Notes: generated by a model from the sequence alone, not told the origin. Shown: positions 19,503 through 31,876, counted from the first letter of the stretch. The stretch: DNA of 64,000 bases from Oscillospiraceae bacterium (GCA_015069045.1 SVJJ01000007.1:24760-88759); one strand, 5' to 3'. Translations and numbers: made by a program.

Positions 19503-19649
19503 TGATAAAGACTCCGTTCCATTATACCACATCGCAAATTATTTTGTTGGGTATAATCTTTATAGTAATAGATAATTTTTACAATTAGTATTAGTATATC
19601 ACAGTTTTTTTTAAATTGCAAACCTTTCATGCAAAAAAATATGGAGGTT

Positions 19650-19913
19650 TTACAGGATACCTCCATTGTTTTTAGCTCGTTTCAATAGCGTAGCGGTGGA
19701 AATAGGGGATACGAAAACCCTACTCTTTTTGTCAATTTCCGTAATGATAAAGGATTTGGGTAAATCCTCTGACACATTGACCACAAAACCCTCATCTTCA
19801 GCCACAGCTAAAAATTCTCTGGTAATGCCGGAGGTACTGGTCACATCCAAATCCAAAATAGCAATCACATCCGCCATATTAACAACTACGTCAGAACCTA
19901 AATGCAAAAACAT
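19650..19913 (-). CDS. DUF370 / extracellular matrix regulator RemB-like
   Basis: MFLHLGSDVVVNMADVIAILDLD, immediately after recF, the position of yaaB/remB in Bacillus. Confidence 0.8.
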   Translation of the reverse strand: MFLHLGSDVVVNMADVIAILDLDVTSTSGITREFLAVAEDEGFVVNVSEDLPKSFIITEIDKKSRVFVSPISTATLLKRAKNNGGIL

Positions 19914-19934
19914 ATATAACCCTCTTTTTAAAAA

Positions 19935-21002
19935 TTACATCGCTTGGCCATTGGTAATCGAAAACACACGGCCACGACTCGTCAGTGTATCAATATCCGT
20001 ACAGGTAATAAACACCTGCTTATCCGGGATTTTTCCTGCCAAATAGGCACGCCTTGTCTGGTCCAACTCACTCATAATATCATCCAAAAGCAATACCGGA
20101 TATTCGCCGTATTCTTCAAACAAAAGGTCAGCCTGAGCCAGTTTTAATGAAAGAACAGCGCTCCGTTGTTGTCCCTGGGAACCAAAGGTTTTGGCCTCTT
20201 TATCGTTGATAAAAATTTCAAAGTCTTCACGATGAGGACCATATAGGGTATAACCTTGTTCCAGTTCCCGTTCAAAATTTTCCTCTAATTTACGCAGAAA
20301 AGCTGATTTCTCTGAAAATCGGGGATGATACACAATTTGTAGTTTTTCACCTGATGCTTCAAAATGTGTCTTTTGTGCTAAATTCCCTAATCGCTCCATA
20401 AATTCTTTTCTATATTCCATAAGCAATGTGCCATAACCTACCAGCTTTTCGTTCCATGCAAATACAGTGTCCCTAAGGGTGCTGTCGCCACACATTCGAA
20501 TCCGTTTAATCAGTTTATTACGTTGTTCTAAAACACGATGATACCGTCCCAACGCATGATAATAAGCCGGACGCAGTTGAGATAACGCCACATCCATAAA
20601 GCGACGACGAATGTAGGGGCCCTCTTTGACCAAACCTAATTCTTCCGGGTAAAACAACACCACATTCAGTTTTCCCACTAATTCACTTAAACGGCTAATG
20701 GTAACGCCATTAATTTTAATTTGCTTTTTCTTGTTTCGTAAAATAATAATTTCTAAAGTGTGTTCCCGGTGCCGGTCGCAGTAGGAAAGACTTGCCTTGG
20801 TATATTCTGCCCCAAATTGAATTAAGTCCGCATCCTGAGCGGTGCGAAAGGATTTTCCCATGCTAAAAAGATACAACGCCTCTAATAAGTTGGTTTTGCC
20901 CTGAGCATTATCGCCACAAAACACATTGGTTGTTTCATCAAACACCAACTGCTGTGACTCATAATTACGAAATTTTTGCAGACTCAAACTTTTGATGTAC
21001 AT
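19935..21002 (-). CDS. recF: DNA replication/repair protein RecF
   Basis: FCGDNAQGKTNLLEALYLFS Walker A and LLLDDIMSELD Walker B. Confidence 0.95.
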   Translation of the reverse strand: MYIKSLSLQKFRNYESQQLVFDETTNVFCGDNAQGKTNLLEALYLFSMGKSFRTAQDADLIQFGAEYTKASLSYCDRHREHTLEIIILRNKKKQIKINGVTISRLSELVGKLNVVLFYPEELGLVKEGPYIRRRFMDVALSQLRPAYYHALGRYHRVLEQRNKLIKRIRMCGDSTLRDTVFAWNEKLVGYGTLLMEYRKEFMERLGNLAQKTHFEASGEKLQIVYHPRFSEKSAFLRKLEENFERELEQGYTLYGPHREDFEIFINDKEAKTFGSQGQQRSAVLSLKLAQADLLFEEYGEYPVLLLDDIMSELDQTRRAYLAGKIPDKQVFITCTDIDTLTSRGRVFSITNGQAM

Positions 21003-21005
21003 AAA

Positions 21006-21221
21006 CTATTCCACCACTAATTCCAAATATTCATCATCCAAAGCCAGCAACACCCGGTCACCAGGGTAAATCTTTTTGCCCCGCATGGTGCAGGGAGCCT
21101 CATTTACGCTGACTACACCACATTGAATTAACTCCTTGGCATCACTACCGGAACCACAAATACCAGAAAATTTTAACAGTTGATCTAATTTAATAAATTC
21201 AGTTTCAATTTGTATCTGCAT
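21006..21221 (-). CDS. S4-domain RNA-binding protein (YaaA/RlbA-like)
   Basis: 71 aa S4-like domain between dnaA and recF. Confidence 0.85.
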   Translation of the reverse strand: MQIQIETEFIKLDQLLKFSGICGSGSDAKELIQCGVVSVNEAPCTMRGKKIYPGDRVLLALDDEYLELVVE

Positions 21222-21238
21222 GACACGCCTTGGCTTGC

Positions 21239-22579
21239 TTATTGCCTGTTTTCCAGGTTTGTTACAAGCTCCTCCACAATTTTTTTTGTATCTTCATTAT
21301 TTTCCATGCTATGCTTAATATTATTAATACCGTTGAGTACCGTCGCATGGTTTCGGCCGCCTAACTCCTGTCCGATTTTCGGCAAAGATTTACCCATAAA
21401 CTCACGCATGAGATACATGGCAATATGGCGTGCATAGGAGATTTCCTGTGTACGCTTGGAAGACAAAATTTCATCAGAGGTTACACCAAAATAATTGGAA
21501 ACCATGGATAAAATGTACTCTGTGTTAATATGAGGGTCATCCGATTTATTCAAGAATTCCTTAATGGCTTCATCTGCCAACTGCATGGTGATAGGCCGTC
21601 CCATAAGCACATTATAAGCGGTTAAACGCTTCAAAACGCCCTCTAAATTTCGAATGTTAGACTTTAAATTTTCCGCTATGTAAAATAAAATATCGTCAGG
21701 CACCTCAAAATTTTCTTCGCTGGCCTTCTTTTTTAAAATAGCCACACGGGTTTCTAAATCCGGCGGTTTAATATCTACAATCAAGCCCCATTCAAAACGG
21801 GTACGCATCCGCTCTTCCAGCTCTTTAATTTCCCTAGGCGGGCGATCAGAGGTGATAATAATCTGTTTGTTACCCTCATGCAAAGTGTTAAAGGTATGAA
21901 AAAACTCTACCTGTGTTTGGTCCTTATTAGAAATAAATTGAATATCATCAATAATCAGAACATCGCATGTCCTGTATTTGTTACGAAAATCCACTGTTTT
22001 TTTATCCAGCAAAGTGTTAATAAAATCATTGGTAAACTTTTCGCTGGTAACATATAAAATATTGGCTGCAGGGTTGTTTTCTTTAATGCGGTTACCAATT
22101 GCCTGAACCAGATGAGTTTTACCTAATCCGGGTCCTCCGTAAATGAATAAGGGATTAAATGCATCTGCTGGCCGTTCGGAAACTGCCTGAGAAGCAGCAC
22201 TGGCCAAACGATTGGAGTCACCCACTACAAAGGAAGAAAAGGTATATTTAGGATTTAATGTGGTGGCATCATCCCCACGACCTGTGTAGGTCACTGTATG
22301 TTCAAGTTCTGCCGGCAAAGGCTGATTATAATCTAAAAGCTCTACTGCATACACACGATCGGCCACCGCATTAATCGCATCACGAATTGCATCTAAATGC
22401 ATAGATTTTACAATTTCAAAATGAAGCTCTGTCGGCACTTTCAGATAAATAGCCTCTTCTGTTATGCCAACAGGCAAAAGTGGCTCAATCCAATGGTCAT
22501 AGGCCGATTGGCTAACCTCCGATTTATCTTTTAAAAGCTTTAGTGCCTGATACCAAATTGCTGATAACTGTGCCTTCAT
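21239..22579 (-). CDS. dnaA: Chromosomal replication initiator protein DnaA
   Basis: FIYGGPGLGKTHLVQAIGN, IDDIQF, C-terminal GRNHATVLNGINNI DnaA-box binding motif; start MKAQLSAIWYQ. Confidence 0.97.
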   Translation of the reverse strand: MKAQLSAIWYQALKLLKDKSEVSQSAYDHWIEPLLPVGITEEAIYLKVPTELHFEIVKSMHLDAIRDAINAVADRVYAVELLDYNQPLPAELEHTVTYTGRGDDATTLNPKYTFSSFVVGDSNRLASAASQAVSERPADAFNPLFIYGGPGLGKTHLVQAIGNRIKENNPAANILYVTSEKFTNDFINTLLDKKTVDFRNKYRTCDVLIIDDIQFISNKDQTQVEFFHTFNTLHEGNKQIIITSDRPPREIKELEERMRTRFEWGLIVDIKPPDLETRVAILKKKASEENFEVPDDILFYIAENLKSNIRNLEGVLKRLTAYNVLMGRPITMQLADEAIKEFLNKSDDPHINTEYILSMVSNYFGVTSDEILSSKRTQEISYARHIAMYLMREFMGKSLPKIGQELGGRNHATVLNGINNIKHSMENNEDTKKIVEELVTNLENRQ

Positions 22580-22684
22580 ACCGTTTTGTCCCCCAACCGT
22601 TAAAAATACTAACATGTTTTTTTATTATATCATACGAAATTTAAAGAATCAAGGAGTTTTATTTTTATTTTACATAAAAATAAG

Positions 22685-22714
22685 GACACCAACTCTATAA
22701 ATGAGATTGGTGTC
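22685..22714 (-). terminator. Intrinsic terminator downstream of the 22722-23156 gene
   Basis: gacaccaa/ttggtgtc stem followed on the minus strand by CTTATTTTTAT. Confidence 0.7.
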
Positions 22715-22721
22715 GCCTATC

Positions 22722-23156
22722 TTATAAATATTGTCTTAAGTCAATGGCCAGCTGTTCCTCAAGTCCAATTAATTCTTTGGTAATGTTTTTAGACTTTTCA
22801 TCAGCCGCCTTGTATTGATTTAAATAGCGGCTCAGGGATTTGACCCCCATATTACAACCATCTGTCATCAAATCAGCAACTGTGGCGTCCGAATCCTCCA
22901 GCATGAGCTTGGTGGTTGTTTTCACCCAAGACATACTTTTTGCCATGGGATTTGGATTTTTCCCTGCATCATGATATGCATCTAACAGGGTGCACAATTT
23001 ATTTTTTAATTCCTCATGGTCATCCTGACAATTTTTTAGCCTTTTTTTTAATTCTGCGTCCTGTACATGGGGGAGCACATCCTCAATAGACGAAACGCCC
23101 ATGGCCACACCGGCATCACACTCGCGCAACAATCTTACAGTATCCTGTTCTACCAT
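22722..23156 (-). CDS. Hypothetical protein, predicted helical bundle
   Basis: 145 aa from MVEQDTVRLL; helix-rich, no recognised motif. Confidence 0.65.
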   Translation of the reverse strand: MVEQDTVRLLRECDAGVAMGVSSIEDVLPHVQDAELKKRLKNCQDDHEELKNKLCTLLDAYHDAGKNPNPMAKSMSWVKTTTKLMLEDSDATVADLMTDGCNMGVKSLSRYLNQYKAADEKSKNITKELIGLEEQLAIDLRQYL

Positions 23157-23237
23157 TTGAAGTCCCTCCAATTGATATAGTACTATCAGTATTGCCATAA
23201 CACCCCATATCTATGCAAATAAAACAAAAATCCCCTG

Positions 23238-24833
23238 CTAACCAATCATGCCAACCAGAGCATCAAATTCTGACCGAGAGCTAATAGGATAGGTACCTAT
23301 CGTTGCTCCATTACAGGTGGCAGATGCCCACATAATGGTTTTGCCTTCCTCCACTTTTTCATAAAGAGATATGGTAATTGGCTTATCAAAATACTGTGTA
23401 ACGCCATATCGTTTTGCATAAGGCTCCACCGATACCAATTGACCTGTTTCAGGATGCCTTATCTTCATGTCCCGGGTTACAGTAACAGTGGTAGAGCATA
23501 TAAGTCGCGTACCTTCTGTTTTGTTTCCGGAGCCGGTTTCGTCCGGGGGAGAAAATTTAGGGATATCCTCGGTAAATTGACTAAAAGTTTCTTCATTTTC
23601 TGCAAAATCCCTCAAGTCCTGATTCTCCATTTGCTCTTCAGCCTTTTGGCGCTGATAATGCAATTGTTTAGTACTGTCACCCACCTGCACATGAATGGTA
23701 ATCCAGTCCACATTGTCAACAAGAGCAAACAACACAAGAGCATTTTGATAAAAAACAGTTTCATCTAAATGACCATCTTTTAAATATTGATCTGCCTTAG
23801 TAGTCACATAGTTCAAATGCAGGCCGTAGGGTTGTGTCTGTGTTTCCAAAGAAAGCCCTTCTAAGACTATACCGGCGGGCAGTGCTTCCATCACAAGCTG
23901 ATGAACATGAGTATTATCACCTATCGTTGTACCTTTATATTGCAACAAGCTATCCTTATGCTCGGCATAATGGTTATAGGGCGTTTCTAAAAGTAATACT
24001 TCATCTGCTAAATAGCGCGTATAATCATCCTCAACTGAGCTTTCCTTTGTAATTTGCTTAATCACTGACGGATTATTGTCATAAATGTATTGCCCATTTT
24101 CCAGCTGATAATAAGTAAAAAGGTATATATTATCCCGGCTTGTTGTCAGGTGATACCATGTTTTAATTTGCCTGTCTCCGTCTCTTGCTTCAATAGAAAG
24201 AACCGAGAAACCGGTTTCCCCTTCTGCCCTGCCTTTTGGCGTCGCCATAGCATCTAATTGTGCCAAATTATAGGCAAAAAAACCATACTCGTTTAAAATG
24301 GTATAGGTGGCCTTCTCTAATACCTCTCCTGTCGGCATAGACGCAGGTTTTTGAGGCAAAACATCCCCCATATCCGGTAGCATAACATCTGCCAAAATGC
24401 GACGGACCGTTCTTGTACGACCAGCAGGTACCGTTAATACCAACTTATAAGGTGGTGCTGCCGGAATAGCATCAAAAACATACTGAAGTATGTCCTGTCC
24501 TTCGTGGTTAAAAGCAAGTTCATAGACCTTACTGACATATTGGTCTGATTCACGAATAACAGGCGTTGCCCCTTCATAACCAAATAAAGTAGGAATATCG
24601 TTCAGTTCGCAATCCTCATATAACAGAGAAAAACGGCCCACTTCTTTTCCTTTTTGATTAAAAATTAAAGTATTGTCTCCTTCTGTCGTTTCCCACGTTG
24701 CCGGAACAGTAAGTCCATAGCCTTTAATGGATACGTATTGCGTTCCACCACCCCATAAGAAGGCACTAACCGCTACTGCAGCTCCAATACATAAAACAGC
24801 TGCAATAACCAAAACAACTACTTTCTTTTTCAT
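23238..24833 (-). CDS. Hypothetical membrane-anchored/secreted protein
   Basis: MKKKVVVLVIAAVLCIGAAVAVSAFLWGG N-terminal hydrophobic anchor; 532 codons, family not recognised. Confidence 0.7.
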   Translation of the reverse strand: MKKKVVVLVIAAVLCIGAAVAVSAFLWGGGTQYVSIKGYGLTVPATWETTEGDNTLIFNQKGKEVGRFSLLYEDCELNDIPTLFGYEGATPVIRESDQYVSKVYELAFNHEGQDILQYVFDAIPAAPPYKLVLTVPAGRTRTVRRILADVMLPDMGDVLPQKPASMPTGEVLEKATYTILNEYGFFAYNLAQLDAMATPKGRAEGETGFSVLSIEARDGDRQIKTWYHLTTSRDNIYLFTYYQLENGQYIYDNNPSVIKQITKESSVEDDYTRYLADEVLLLETPYNHYAEHKDSLLQYKGTTIGDNTHVHQLVMEALPAGIVLEGLSLETQTQPYGLHLNYVTTKADQYLKDGHLDETVFYQNALVLFALVDNVDWITIHVQVGDSTKQLHYQRQKAEEQMENQDLRDFAENEETFSQFTEDIPKFSPPDETGSGNKTEGTRLICSTTVTVTRDMKIRHPETGQLVSVEPYAKRYGVTQYFDKPITISLYEKVEEGKTIMWASATCNGATIGTYPISSRSEFDALVGMIG

Positions 24834-25014
24834 AAATACCTCCGTATACAAATAATCCCCATAGCTATATCATACCATATTATCGCCCGAGATACAATAC
24901 GTTTTTCTTCCATATACAAGCTCTTTTGCTATTGCACCCCTCCGCAGCATTTCATATTTGTATATAAAATATGTACCACCACGCCTAATATTAACAATAA
25001 TGGATAGAATACAT

Positions 25015-25040
25015 AATGCCGGCGTTTAAATGCCGGCGTT
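25015..25040. terminator. Possible terminator hairpin
   Basis: gccggc-gtttaaat-gccggc followed by gtttattttt. Confidence 0.5.
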
Positions 25041-25081
25041 TATTTTTAGAATCAATTCGAAAATTTTTATTGATAAAAACT

Positions 25082-25110
25082 TTGACATTCTATATCAAAA
25101 ATAGTATAAT
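25082..25110 (+). promoter_or_regulatory. SigA-type promoter for uvrA: TTGACA-N17-TATAAT
   Basis: Exact consensus hexamers, 17-bp spacer. Confidence 0.8.
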
Positions 25111-25140
25111 AAACGCGAAATGATATAAAGGAGCATACAC

Positions 25141-27993
25141 ATGCCAAAGGATCAGATATATATTAAGGGTGCCAAGGAACATAATTTAAAAAATATTGAC
25201 GTTACAATCCCCCGTGATAAGTTAGTTGTGCTTACCGGTCTTTCCGGTTCGGGGAAGTCCTCCCTTGCTTTTGATACAATTTATGCAGAAGGTCAAAGGC
25301 GTTATATGGAATCCCTTTCTTCCTATGCACGTCAATTTTTAGGGCAAATGGAAAAGCCTGATGTAGAGCTAATAGAAGGCCTCTCCCCTGCCATCAGCAT
25401 TGACCAAAAAACCACCAATAAAAATCCCCGTTCCACCGTGGGAACTGTAACGGAACTCTATGACTATCTCCGTTTACTCTATGCCCGTGTAGGCGTTCCT
25501 CACTGCCCGAAGTGTGGTAAGGAAATTAAAAAACAAACCGTAGACCAAATTGTGGACCAAGTTTTGTCCTTAACCGAAGGTACAAAATTTCAGGTGTTGG
25601 CACCGGTTGTTCGGGGTAAAAAAGGTGAACATCATAAGCTATTAGAGGATGCCAAACGAAGCGGCTTTGTCCGCGTGAAGGTAGACGGCATTGTATATGA
25701 CTTATCTGAGTCAATTCCTTTGGAAAAAAATAGAAAACATAATATTGAGATTGTGGTGGACCGTTTAATCGCGGGAGGTGACCACAAAAAACGCTTGGCC
25801 GATTCTGTTGAAACCGCACTGGGACTGACCTCCGGATTGGTTATGATTGATGTTATAAATGGGGAATCCATGCTGTTTAGCGAAAATTATGCCTGCGATG
25901 ATTGTGGTATTAGCTTAGAAGAACTCGCGCCTCGTATGTTCTCTTTTAACAGTCCTTTTGGCGCCTGTCCCCATTGTGCCGGGTTGGGAAACCAAATGAA
26001 AATTGATCCGGATCTTGTCATAAACTTTAAAAAATCTTTAAACGAAGGTGCCGTCGCAGCCATCGGTTGGGGCAATGCAGATAATACCGAAAGTGTTTCC
26101 CATATGTATTTTACTGCCCTTGCCCATCGCTACGAATTTTCTCTTGACACACCCCTTTGCGACCTGCCTAAAGACATTGTGAATATTTTACTCTACGGCA
26201 CCCAGGGAGAAAAACTTAATCTATCCTATGAGCGTTCTTATGGCACAGCCAGCTACAAAGCCGCCTTTGAGGGCATTATTAACAACTTGGAACGTCGTTA
26301 CAACGAAACCACCAGTGAATATATGAAGGCAGAGTATGAAAAGCTAATGACCTTTACAGATTGCCCCGAGTGTGGCGGCAAGCGTTTAAAGCCGGAGGCA
26401 TTGGCCGTTACCGTCGGCGGTCTGAATATTTGGGAAATGTGTCAGCTATCTGTTCGCGATTGCAGACAATTTTTTAAAGAGCTGACACTATCACCCAGGG
26501 AAACAACCATCGCACGTTTAATTTTAAAAGAAATTAATGAACGCTTAGGTTTTTTGGTAGATGTGGGCTTGGATTATCTGACTTTGGGACGAGCCGCAAG
26601 CACCCTATCCGGCGGCGAAGCACAGCGAATCCGTTTAGCCACACAAATCGGTTCCAGTCTAATGGGGGTTTTGTATATCCTAGATGAGCCTTCCATTGGG
26701 TTACATCAACGAGATAATGACCGCCTGCTTGCCACACTAAAACGTCTTCGCGATTTAGGAAACACCCTAATTGTAGTTGAACATGATGCTGACACCATGT
26801 TTGCAGCTGATTATATTATCGATATTGGCCCCGGTGCAGGCGTGCATGGCGGAGAAATTGTAGCCGCTGGCACTGTTGATGAAATTATGGCTAATGAAAA
26901 ATCCATAACCGGTCAGTATTTAAGCGGTCGCAAGGTAATTCCTCTCCCCACTGAGCGAAGACCGGGGAATGGGCACTTCTTGCAAATTAAAGGTGCTACC
27001 CAAAATAATTTAAAAAATGTGGATGTAAAGATTCCTTTAGGCACCTTTTGTGCCGTAACCGGTGTATCCGGCTCAGGAAAATCTTCCTTAGTCAATGAAA
27101 TTATATATAAATATCTGGCTCGTGAGCTAAATCGTGCCCATTTAGTGCCTGGCAAGGTAAAAGCCTTGACAGGTTTGGAACACCTAGATAAAGTCATAGA
27201 TATAGACCAATCCCCCATCGGTCGAACCCCTCGTTCTAACCCCGCCACCTATACCGGTTTGTTTACGGATATTCGTGAAGTATTTGCCAATGCAACCGAA
27301 TCTAAAATACGGGGATATAAGGCCGGTCGATTTAGTTTTAATGTAAAAGGCGGCCGTTGCGAGGCCTGTTCCGGAGATGGAATTATTAAGATCGAAATGC
27401 ATTTTTTACCGGATATTTATGTTCCTTGTGAAGTTTGTAAGGGAAAACGTTATAATCGGGAAACATTAGACGTAAAATATAAAGGAAAAAATATTCATGA
27501 AGTGCTGGAAATGACCGCCGAAGAAGGTCTAACCTTTTTCAAACATATACCCAAACTGGCACGAAAGCTACAGACATTATGCGATGTTGGGCTTTCCTAT
27601 GTTAAAATTGGTCAACCCTCTACTCAGCTTTCCGGTGGCGAGGCACAACGGGTTAAGTTGGCAACTGAATTGGCAAAGCGGGGTACAGGAAAAACAATTT
27701 ATATTTTAGACGAGCCTACAACAGGTCTGCATACTGCCGATGTTCATAAGCTGTTAGAAGTGCTGCAACGCCTTGTGGATGCCGGCAACACTGTTTTAGT
27801 CATCGAGCATAATTTGGATGTAATTAAATCTGCAGATTATGTGATAGATTTAGGACCAAAGGGCGGTGATGCCGGTGGTACTGTCGTGGTTACAGGTACC
27901 CCGGAAGAAATTTGCGCTTGCCCCCATTCATATACCGGTCAATATTTAAAGCGAGAGCTTGCCAAACACAAAAAGAAAGGGGTATTACAATGA
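25141..27993 (+). CDS. uvrA: Excinuclease ABC subunit UvrA
   Basis: 950 aa; two ABC cassettes with zinc-finger cysteines (CPKC, CDDC, CEAC, CEVC). Confidence 0.98.
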   Translation: MPKDQIYIKGAKEHNLKNIDVTIPRDKLVVLTGLSGSGKSSLAFDTIYAEGQRRYMESLSSYARQFLGQMEKPDVELIEGLSPAISIDQKTTNKNPRSTVGTVTELYDYLRLLYARVGVPHCPKCGKEIKKQTVDQIVDQVLSLTEGTKFQVLAPVVRGKKGEHHKLLEDAKRSGFVRVKVDGIVYDLSESIPLEKNRKHNIEIVVDRLIAGGDHKKRLADSVETALGLTSGLVMIDVINGESMLFSENYACDDCGISLEELAPRMFSFNSPFGACPHCAGLGNQMKIDPDLVINFKKSLNEGAVAAIGWGNADNTESVSHMYFTALAHRYEFSLDTPLCDLPKDIVNILLYGTQGEKLNLSYERSYGTASYKAAFEGIINNLERRYNETTSEYMKAEYEKLMTFTDCPECGGKRLKPEALAVTVGGLNIWEMCQLSVRDCRQFFKELTLSPRETTIARLILKEINERLGFLVDVGLDYLTLGRAASTLSGGEAQRIRLATQIGSSLMGVLYILDEPSIGLHQRDNDRLLATLKRLRDLGNTLIVVEHDADTMFAADYIIDIGPGAGVHGGEIVAAGTVDEIMANEKSITGQYLSGRKVIPLPTERRPGNGHFLQIKGATQNNLKNVDVKIPLGTFCAVTGVSGSGKSSLVNEIIYKYLARELNRAHLVPGKVKALTGLEHLDKVIDIDQSPIGRTPRSNPATYTGLFTDIREVFANATESKIRGYKAGRFSFNVKGGRCEACSGDGIIKIEMHFLPDIYVPCEVCKGKRYNRETLDVKYKGKNIHEVLEMTAEEGLTFFKHIPKLARKLQTLCDVGLSYVKIGQPSTQLSGGEAQRVKLATELAKRGTGKTIYILDEPTTGLHTADVHKLLEVLQRLVDAGNTVLVIEHNLDVIKSADYVIDLGPKGGDAGGTVVVTGTPEEICACPHSYTGQYLKRELAKHKKKGVLQ

Positions 27994-28706
27994 GGAAAAA
28001 AGCAGAAAACTCCCCCTATATCAGTTGCATTGTAGCCGCAGCCGGAAAAGGAAGCCGCATGGGTGCCGATGTGAATAAAATTTTCCTGGAATTCGGTGGT
28101 ATGCCTGTGTTGGCACACACTCTTTTGGCTTTAGAGCGGTGTGATGCTATTCATGAAATTGTTATTGTTACCTCAGAGGAGGATATGCTTGGATGTAAGG
28201 ATATCGCTGCTGAATTTAGCATTAATAAGGTCAAAACAATCACCTTAGGCGGTGCCATGCGACAGGATTCCGTACGCAATGCGCTGCAAGAAATTTCACC
28301 CAAGACAGAAATTGTTTTAATTCATGATGGTGCTCGTCCTTTGCTTACCGAGGATGTGATTCAAAGCGTGATTAGAGGCGTAGAAGAGCACAAGGCTGCT
28401 GCTGCAGGTGTTGCCTGTAAAAACACTTTAAAAATTGCTGATGATGAGCAATTTATTCTCTCCACCCCTGATCGCAACCATATGTATGAGATTCAAACTC
28501 CACAAGGGTTTAATAGAGATTTAATTATTCTTGCCCATCAAAAAGCCGTGGAAAATCACATACAAGCCACAGACGATTGCTATTTAGCAGAGCAATTGGG
28601 CATACCCGTTAAAATTGTACCGGGTGACTATCGAAATATTAAAATAACCACGCCGGAGGATTTGGCCTTGGCTGAACTATTTTGGGAAATACACCAAGAA
28701 AGATAG
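27990..28706 (+). CDS. ispD: 2-C-methyl-D-erythritol 4-phosphate cytidylyltransferase
   Basis: [12 protein letters not shown] nucleotide-binding motif; ATGA overlap with uvrA. Confidence 0.94.
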   Translation: MRKKAENSPYISCIVAAAGKGSRMGADVNKIFLEFGGMPVLAHTLLALERCDAIHEIVIVTSEEDMLGCKDIAAEFSINKVKTITLGGAMRQDSVRNALQEISPKTEIVLIHDGARPLLTEDVIQSVIRGVEEHKAAAAGVACKNTLKIADDEQFILSTPDRNHMYEIQTPQGFNRDLIILAHQKAVENHIQATDDCYLAEQLGIPVKIVPGDYRNIKITTPEDLALAELFWEIHQER

Positions 28707-28720
28707 GAGGCTACATACCC

Positions 28721-29215
28721 ATGAATCAGCAATTTGATATTCGCATTGGTCACGGCTACGATGTCCACCGCTTAGTGACAGGACGGCCTTTAATGATAGG
28801 CGGTATAGAAATACCCTATGAAAAAGGATTATTGGGACACTCGGATGCCGACGTTCTTTTGCATGCTTTAATGGATGCAATGTTGGGTGCATTAGCGTTA
28901 GGCGACATTGGTACTCACTTTCCTGATACAGATGATTCCTACCGAGGAGCAAATAGTTTGCATTTATTAAATAAAGTGAATGATCTGATACACCAACAAG
29001 GATATACTGTAACAAATGCCGATATAACACTGTTAGCTCAAGCGCCCAAACTGGCCCCATATATTGCAAATATGCGGGCTACGATCGCCAAAACACTGCA
29101 GCTGCCCTTAGCATCTATATCTGTAAAAGCTACAACAACCGAAAAACTGGGATATGAAGGCCGTGGTGAAGGGATTAGTTGTCATGCTGTTTGTTTATTG
29201 AAAAATTTGTCTTAG
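28721..29215 (+). CDS. ispF: 2-C-methyl-D-erythritol 2,4-cyclodiphosphate synthase
   Basis: [26 protein letters not shown]; start 28721 after ataggagg. Confidence 0.96.
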   Translation: MNQQFDIRIGHGYDVHRLVTGRPLMIGGIEIPYEKGLLGHSDADVLLHALMDAMLGALALGDIGTHFPDTDDSYRGANSLHLLNKVNDLIHQQGYTVTNADITLLAQAPKLAPYIANMRATIAKTLQLPLASISVKATTTEKLGYEGRGEGISCHAVCLLKNLS

Positions 29216-29314
29216 TTCTTGCTATTTTGTATGAGATTTGATATAATAGTATAGATGTTACCTTTCGTGTGATTTTATGGATAATAAAACCACACAAAAT
29301 CGGAGGGAATGCCA

Positions 29315-29956
29315 TTGTTTAACAACATAAAAAGCGATATAAAAGCAATTCGTGACAGAGATCCGGCAGCACGAAGTTCCCTTGAGGTCTTTTTTATGTA
29401 TTCAGGATTTCACGCTGTTTGTTGGCATCGTGTTGCCCATCGCTTATATAAAAACCATTTCTTCGGCTTAGCACGGTTTATTTCACAGCTCAACCGTTTT
29501 TTCACCGGTATTGAAATTCACCCGGGTGCTACTATTGGACGTGGCCTCTTTATTGATCATGGTATGGGGGTTGTGATTGGTGAAACAACTGAAATCGGCG
29601 AAAATTGTACCCTCTATCAGGGCGTTACATTGGGTGGTACAGGCAAGGAGAGCGGTAAACGTCATCCTACTTTAGGCAACAATGTAATGGTGGGAAGTGG
29701 TGCCAAGGTATTGGGGCCCTTTAAAGTGGGCGATAATTCCAAGATTGCTGCCGGAGCTGTGGTACTCAGCGAAGTTCCTCCCAACTCTACTTGTGTGGGT
29801 GTACCGGCTCGTATTGTTAAAATTAATAATAAACGTGTTAGTGATTTAGATCAAATACATATTCCTGATCCTGTTTCGCAGGAGTTATGTCGTTTAGAAG
29901 CACGGCTGGCTAAAATGGAGAAAAAGCTTGCCGAACAAAATAATGATGAAAAATAG
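29315..29956 (+). CDS. cysE: Serine O-acetyltransferase (probable TTG start; ORF track uses ATG 29309)
   Basis: Left-handed beta-helix; [17 protein letters not shown] cggaggg is better spaced for TTG 29315 than ATG 29309. Confidence 0.92.
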   Translation: MFNNIKSDIKAIRDRDPAARSSLEVFFMYSGFHAVCWHRVAHRLYKNHFFGLARFISQLNRFFTGIEIHPGATIGRGLFIDHGMGVVIGETTEIGENCTLYQGVTLGGTGKESGKRHPTLGNNVMVGSGAKVLGPFKVGDNSKIAAGAVVLSEVPPNSTCVGVPARIVKINNKRVSDLDQIHIPDPVSQELCRLEARLAKMEKKLAEQNNDEK

Positions 29957-29989
29957 ACGTATATAGATACAAAAAAGGATGGTTTTCAT

Positions 29990-31405
29990 ATGAAGCTTTA
30001 TAACACAATGACTCGACAAAAAGAAGAATTTATTCCCTTGGTACCCGGTGAAGTTAAAATGTATTCCTGTGGTCCAACTGTATATAATTTTTTTCATATT
30101 GGCAATGCTCGTCCCTTTATTATTTTTGATACACTGCGCCGGTACTTAGAATATACAGGTTATAAGGTAACCTTTGTTCAAAACTTTACCGATATTGACG
30201 ATAAAATGATTAAGAATGCTAACGAACAAGGTGTAACTGTTCGGGAGCTTGCAGATAAATACATTGCTGAGTACTACAAAGATGCTCAGGGACTTTCCAT
30301 TCGTGAGGCTTCTGTTCATCCTCGTGCAACGGAAAATATTGATGCGATTATTGATACCATTAAAACTCTGATTGATAAAGGTTATGCCTACGAAGCAGAA
30401 GGTGACGTCTACTTTGAAACCCGTCGTTTTGCCGAATATGGTAAACTATCTGGTCAACCCTTAGAGGATTTGGCCGCTGGCGCCCGCATTGGGATTGATG
30501 AGCGAAAGAAAAATCCTATGGACTTTGCCTTATGGAAAAATAAGAAGGAAGGGGAACCCGCCTGGGAAAGTCCTTGGGGTGAGGGAAGACCCGGCTGGCA
30601 CATTGAATGTTCTGCCATGGTAAACCGCTATTTAGGCGAAACAATTGATATTCACTCCGGCGGACAAGACCTTATATTTCCCCATCATGAAAATGAAATT
30701 GCACAAAGCGAATGTGCAACCGGCAAACCTTTTGCTCGTTATTGGATGCATAATGGATATATTAATGTAAATAACGAAAAAATGGCTAAATCAAAAGGTA
30801 ACTTCTTTACCGTCCGTGATGTAGCCGCTAAATATGATTACGAAGTGATTCGTTTCTTTATGCTCTCCGCCCACTATCGCAGTGCCATCAATTTTTCTGA
30901 TGAACTGCTAAAACAGTCGGAGACCGGTTTAGAGCGATTATACACTTGCCTCTATAATTTGGAGTTTATGCAAGCAAAGGCCCAGAAAAAAGATGTGGTT
31001 GACGAGGAAAAAGCCCTGATTGCACAGTTGGATGAATTTTCTAAGGATTTCCGTCGTGCCATGGATGATGATTTAAACACGGCTGATGCCATTGCTGTTC
31101 TTTTTGAATTAGCCCGTTTTGTTAATTCCAACATTACAGCAGATAGTGCGCCGGCTGTCATTGAAACTGCAATAGATAAAATTCGTGAATTAGGTACTGT
31201 TTTAGGAATTTTGTATAAAAAGCAAGAAGATAGTTTAAGCGACCAGGTCAAAGATTTACTGCAAAAGCGTAAAGAGGCTCGTCAGAATAAGGACTGGGCA
31301 AAGTCTGATGCCTTACGGGACGAGTTGAAAGCATTAGGTGTAGAGGTTTTAGATACACGCCAGGGCATGAAGGTCAACATAAAGAGGTCTACCCATGAAT
31401 CATAA
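29990..31405 (+). CDS. cysS: Cysteine--tRNA ligase
   Basis: [17 protein letters not shown] and KMAKSKGNF motifs. Confidence 0.97.
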   Translation: MKLYNTMTRQKEEFIPLVPGEVKMYSCGPTVYNFFHIGNARPFIIFDTLRRYLEYTGYKVTFVQNFTDIDDKMIKNANEQGVTVRELADKYIAEYYKDAQGLSIREASVHPRATENIDAIIDTIKTLIDKGYAYEAEGDVYFETRRFAEYGKLSGQPLEDLAAGARIGIDERKKNPMDFALWKNKKEGEPAWESPWGEGRPGWHIECSAMVNRYLGETIDIHSGGQDLIFPHHENEIAQSECATGKPFARYWMHNGYINVNNEKMAKSKGNFFTVRDVAAKYDYEVIRFFMLSAHYRSAINFSDELLKQSETGLERLYTCLYNLEFMQAKAQKKDVVDEEKALIAQLDEFSKDFRRAMDDDLNTADAIAVLFELARFVNSNITADSAPAVIETAIDKIRELGTVLGILYKKQEDSLSDQVKDLLQKRKEARQNKDWAKSDALRDELKALGVEVLDTRQGMKVNIKRSTHES

Positions 31406-31817
31406 CACCTTTCCCGCCATGGATGCCGCAACAGCAGGGGGCTATTCACCCCTGGCCTTAGCCTTTATTGGTGATGCAGTATATGAAACCTATGTACGGA
31501 CAAAAATTTTGCTTAAAGCAAACATGTCCGCTAATAAATTGCATCGGGAAGCTGTTCAATATGTAAGAGCATCTGCCCAAAGTCTTGCCACGAAGGCTCT
31601 TTTGCCGATACTAAACGGTGAGGAAGAGTCGATTTATAAACGAGGACGCAATGCCCATTCTGCCTCTGTTCCCAAGCATGCAGACATAACAGAATATCGT
31701 GCAGCCACCGGTTTTGAGACCCTTATTGGGTATTTATATTTAAGCGCACAAACGGAAAGAGTATATGAATTAATGGACCTGGCCTATAACACCATTACCG
31801 ACTCCTTAATAAAATAA
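31395..31817 (+). CDS. mrnC: Mini-ribonuclease 3
   Basis: RNase III-like fold, [15 protein letters not shown]; downstream of cysS as in Bacillus. Confidence 0.9.
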   Translation: MNHNTFPAMDAATAGGYSPLALAFIGDAVYETYVRTKILLKANMSANKLHREAVQYVRASAQSLATKALLPILNGEEESIYKRGRNAHSASVPKHADITEYRAATGFETLIGYLYLSAQTERVYELMDLAYNTITDSLIK

Positions 31818-31876
31818 TTTTCCCTGCTCCCCCAAAAAATCACTGGTACATATTATATACAATATGGGGTGATTTT

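Noticed and set aside
24834-25140. Hidden ncRNA/riboswitch in the ~300-bp gap before uvrA
   Set aside because: Only a short GCCGGC hairpin and a consensus promoter are visible; no conserved RNA motif recognised.
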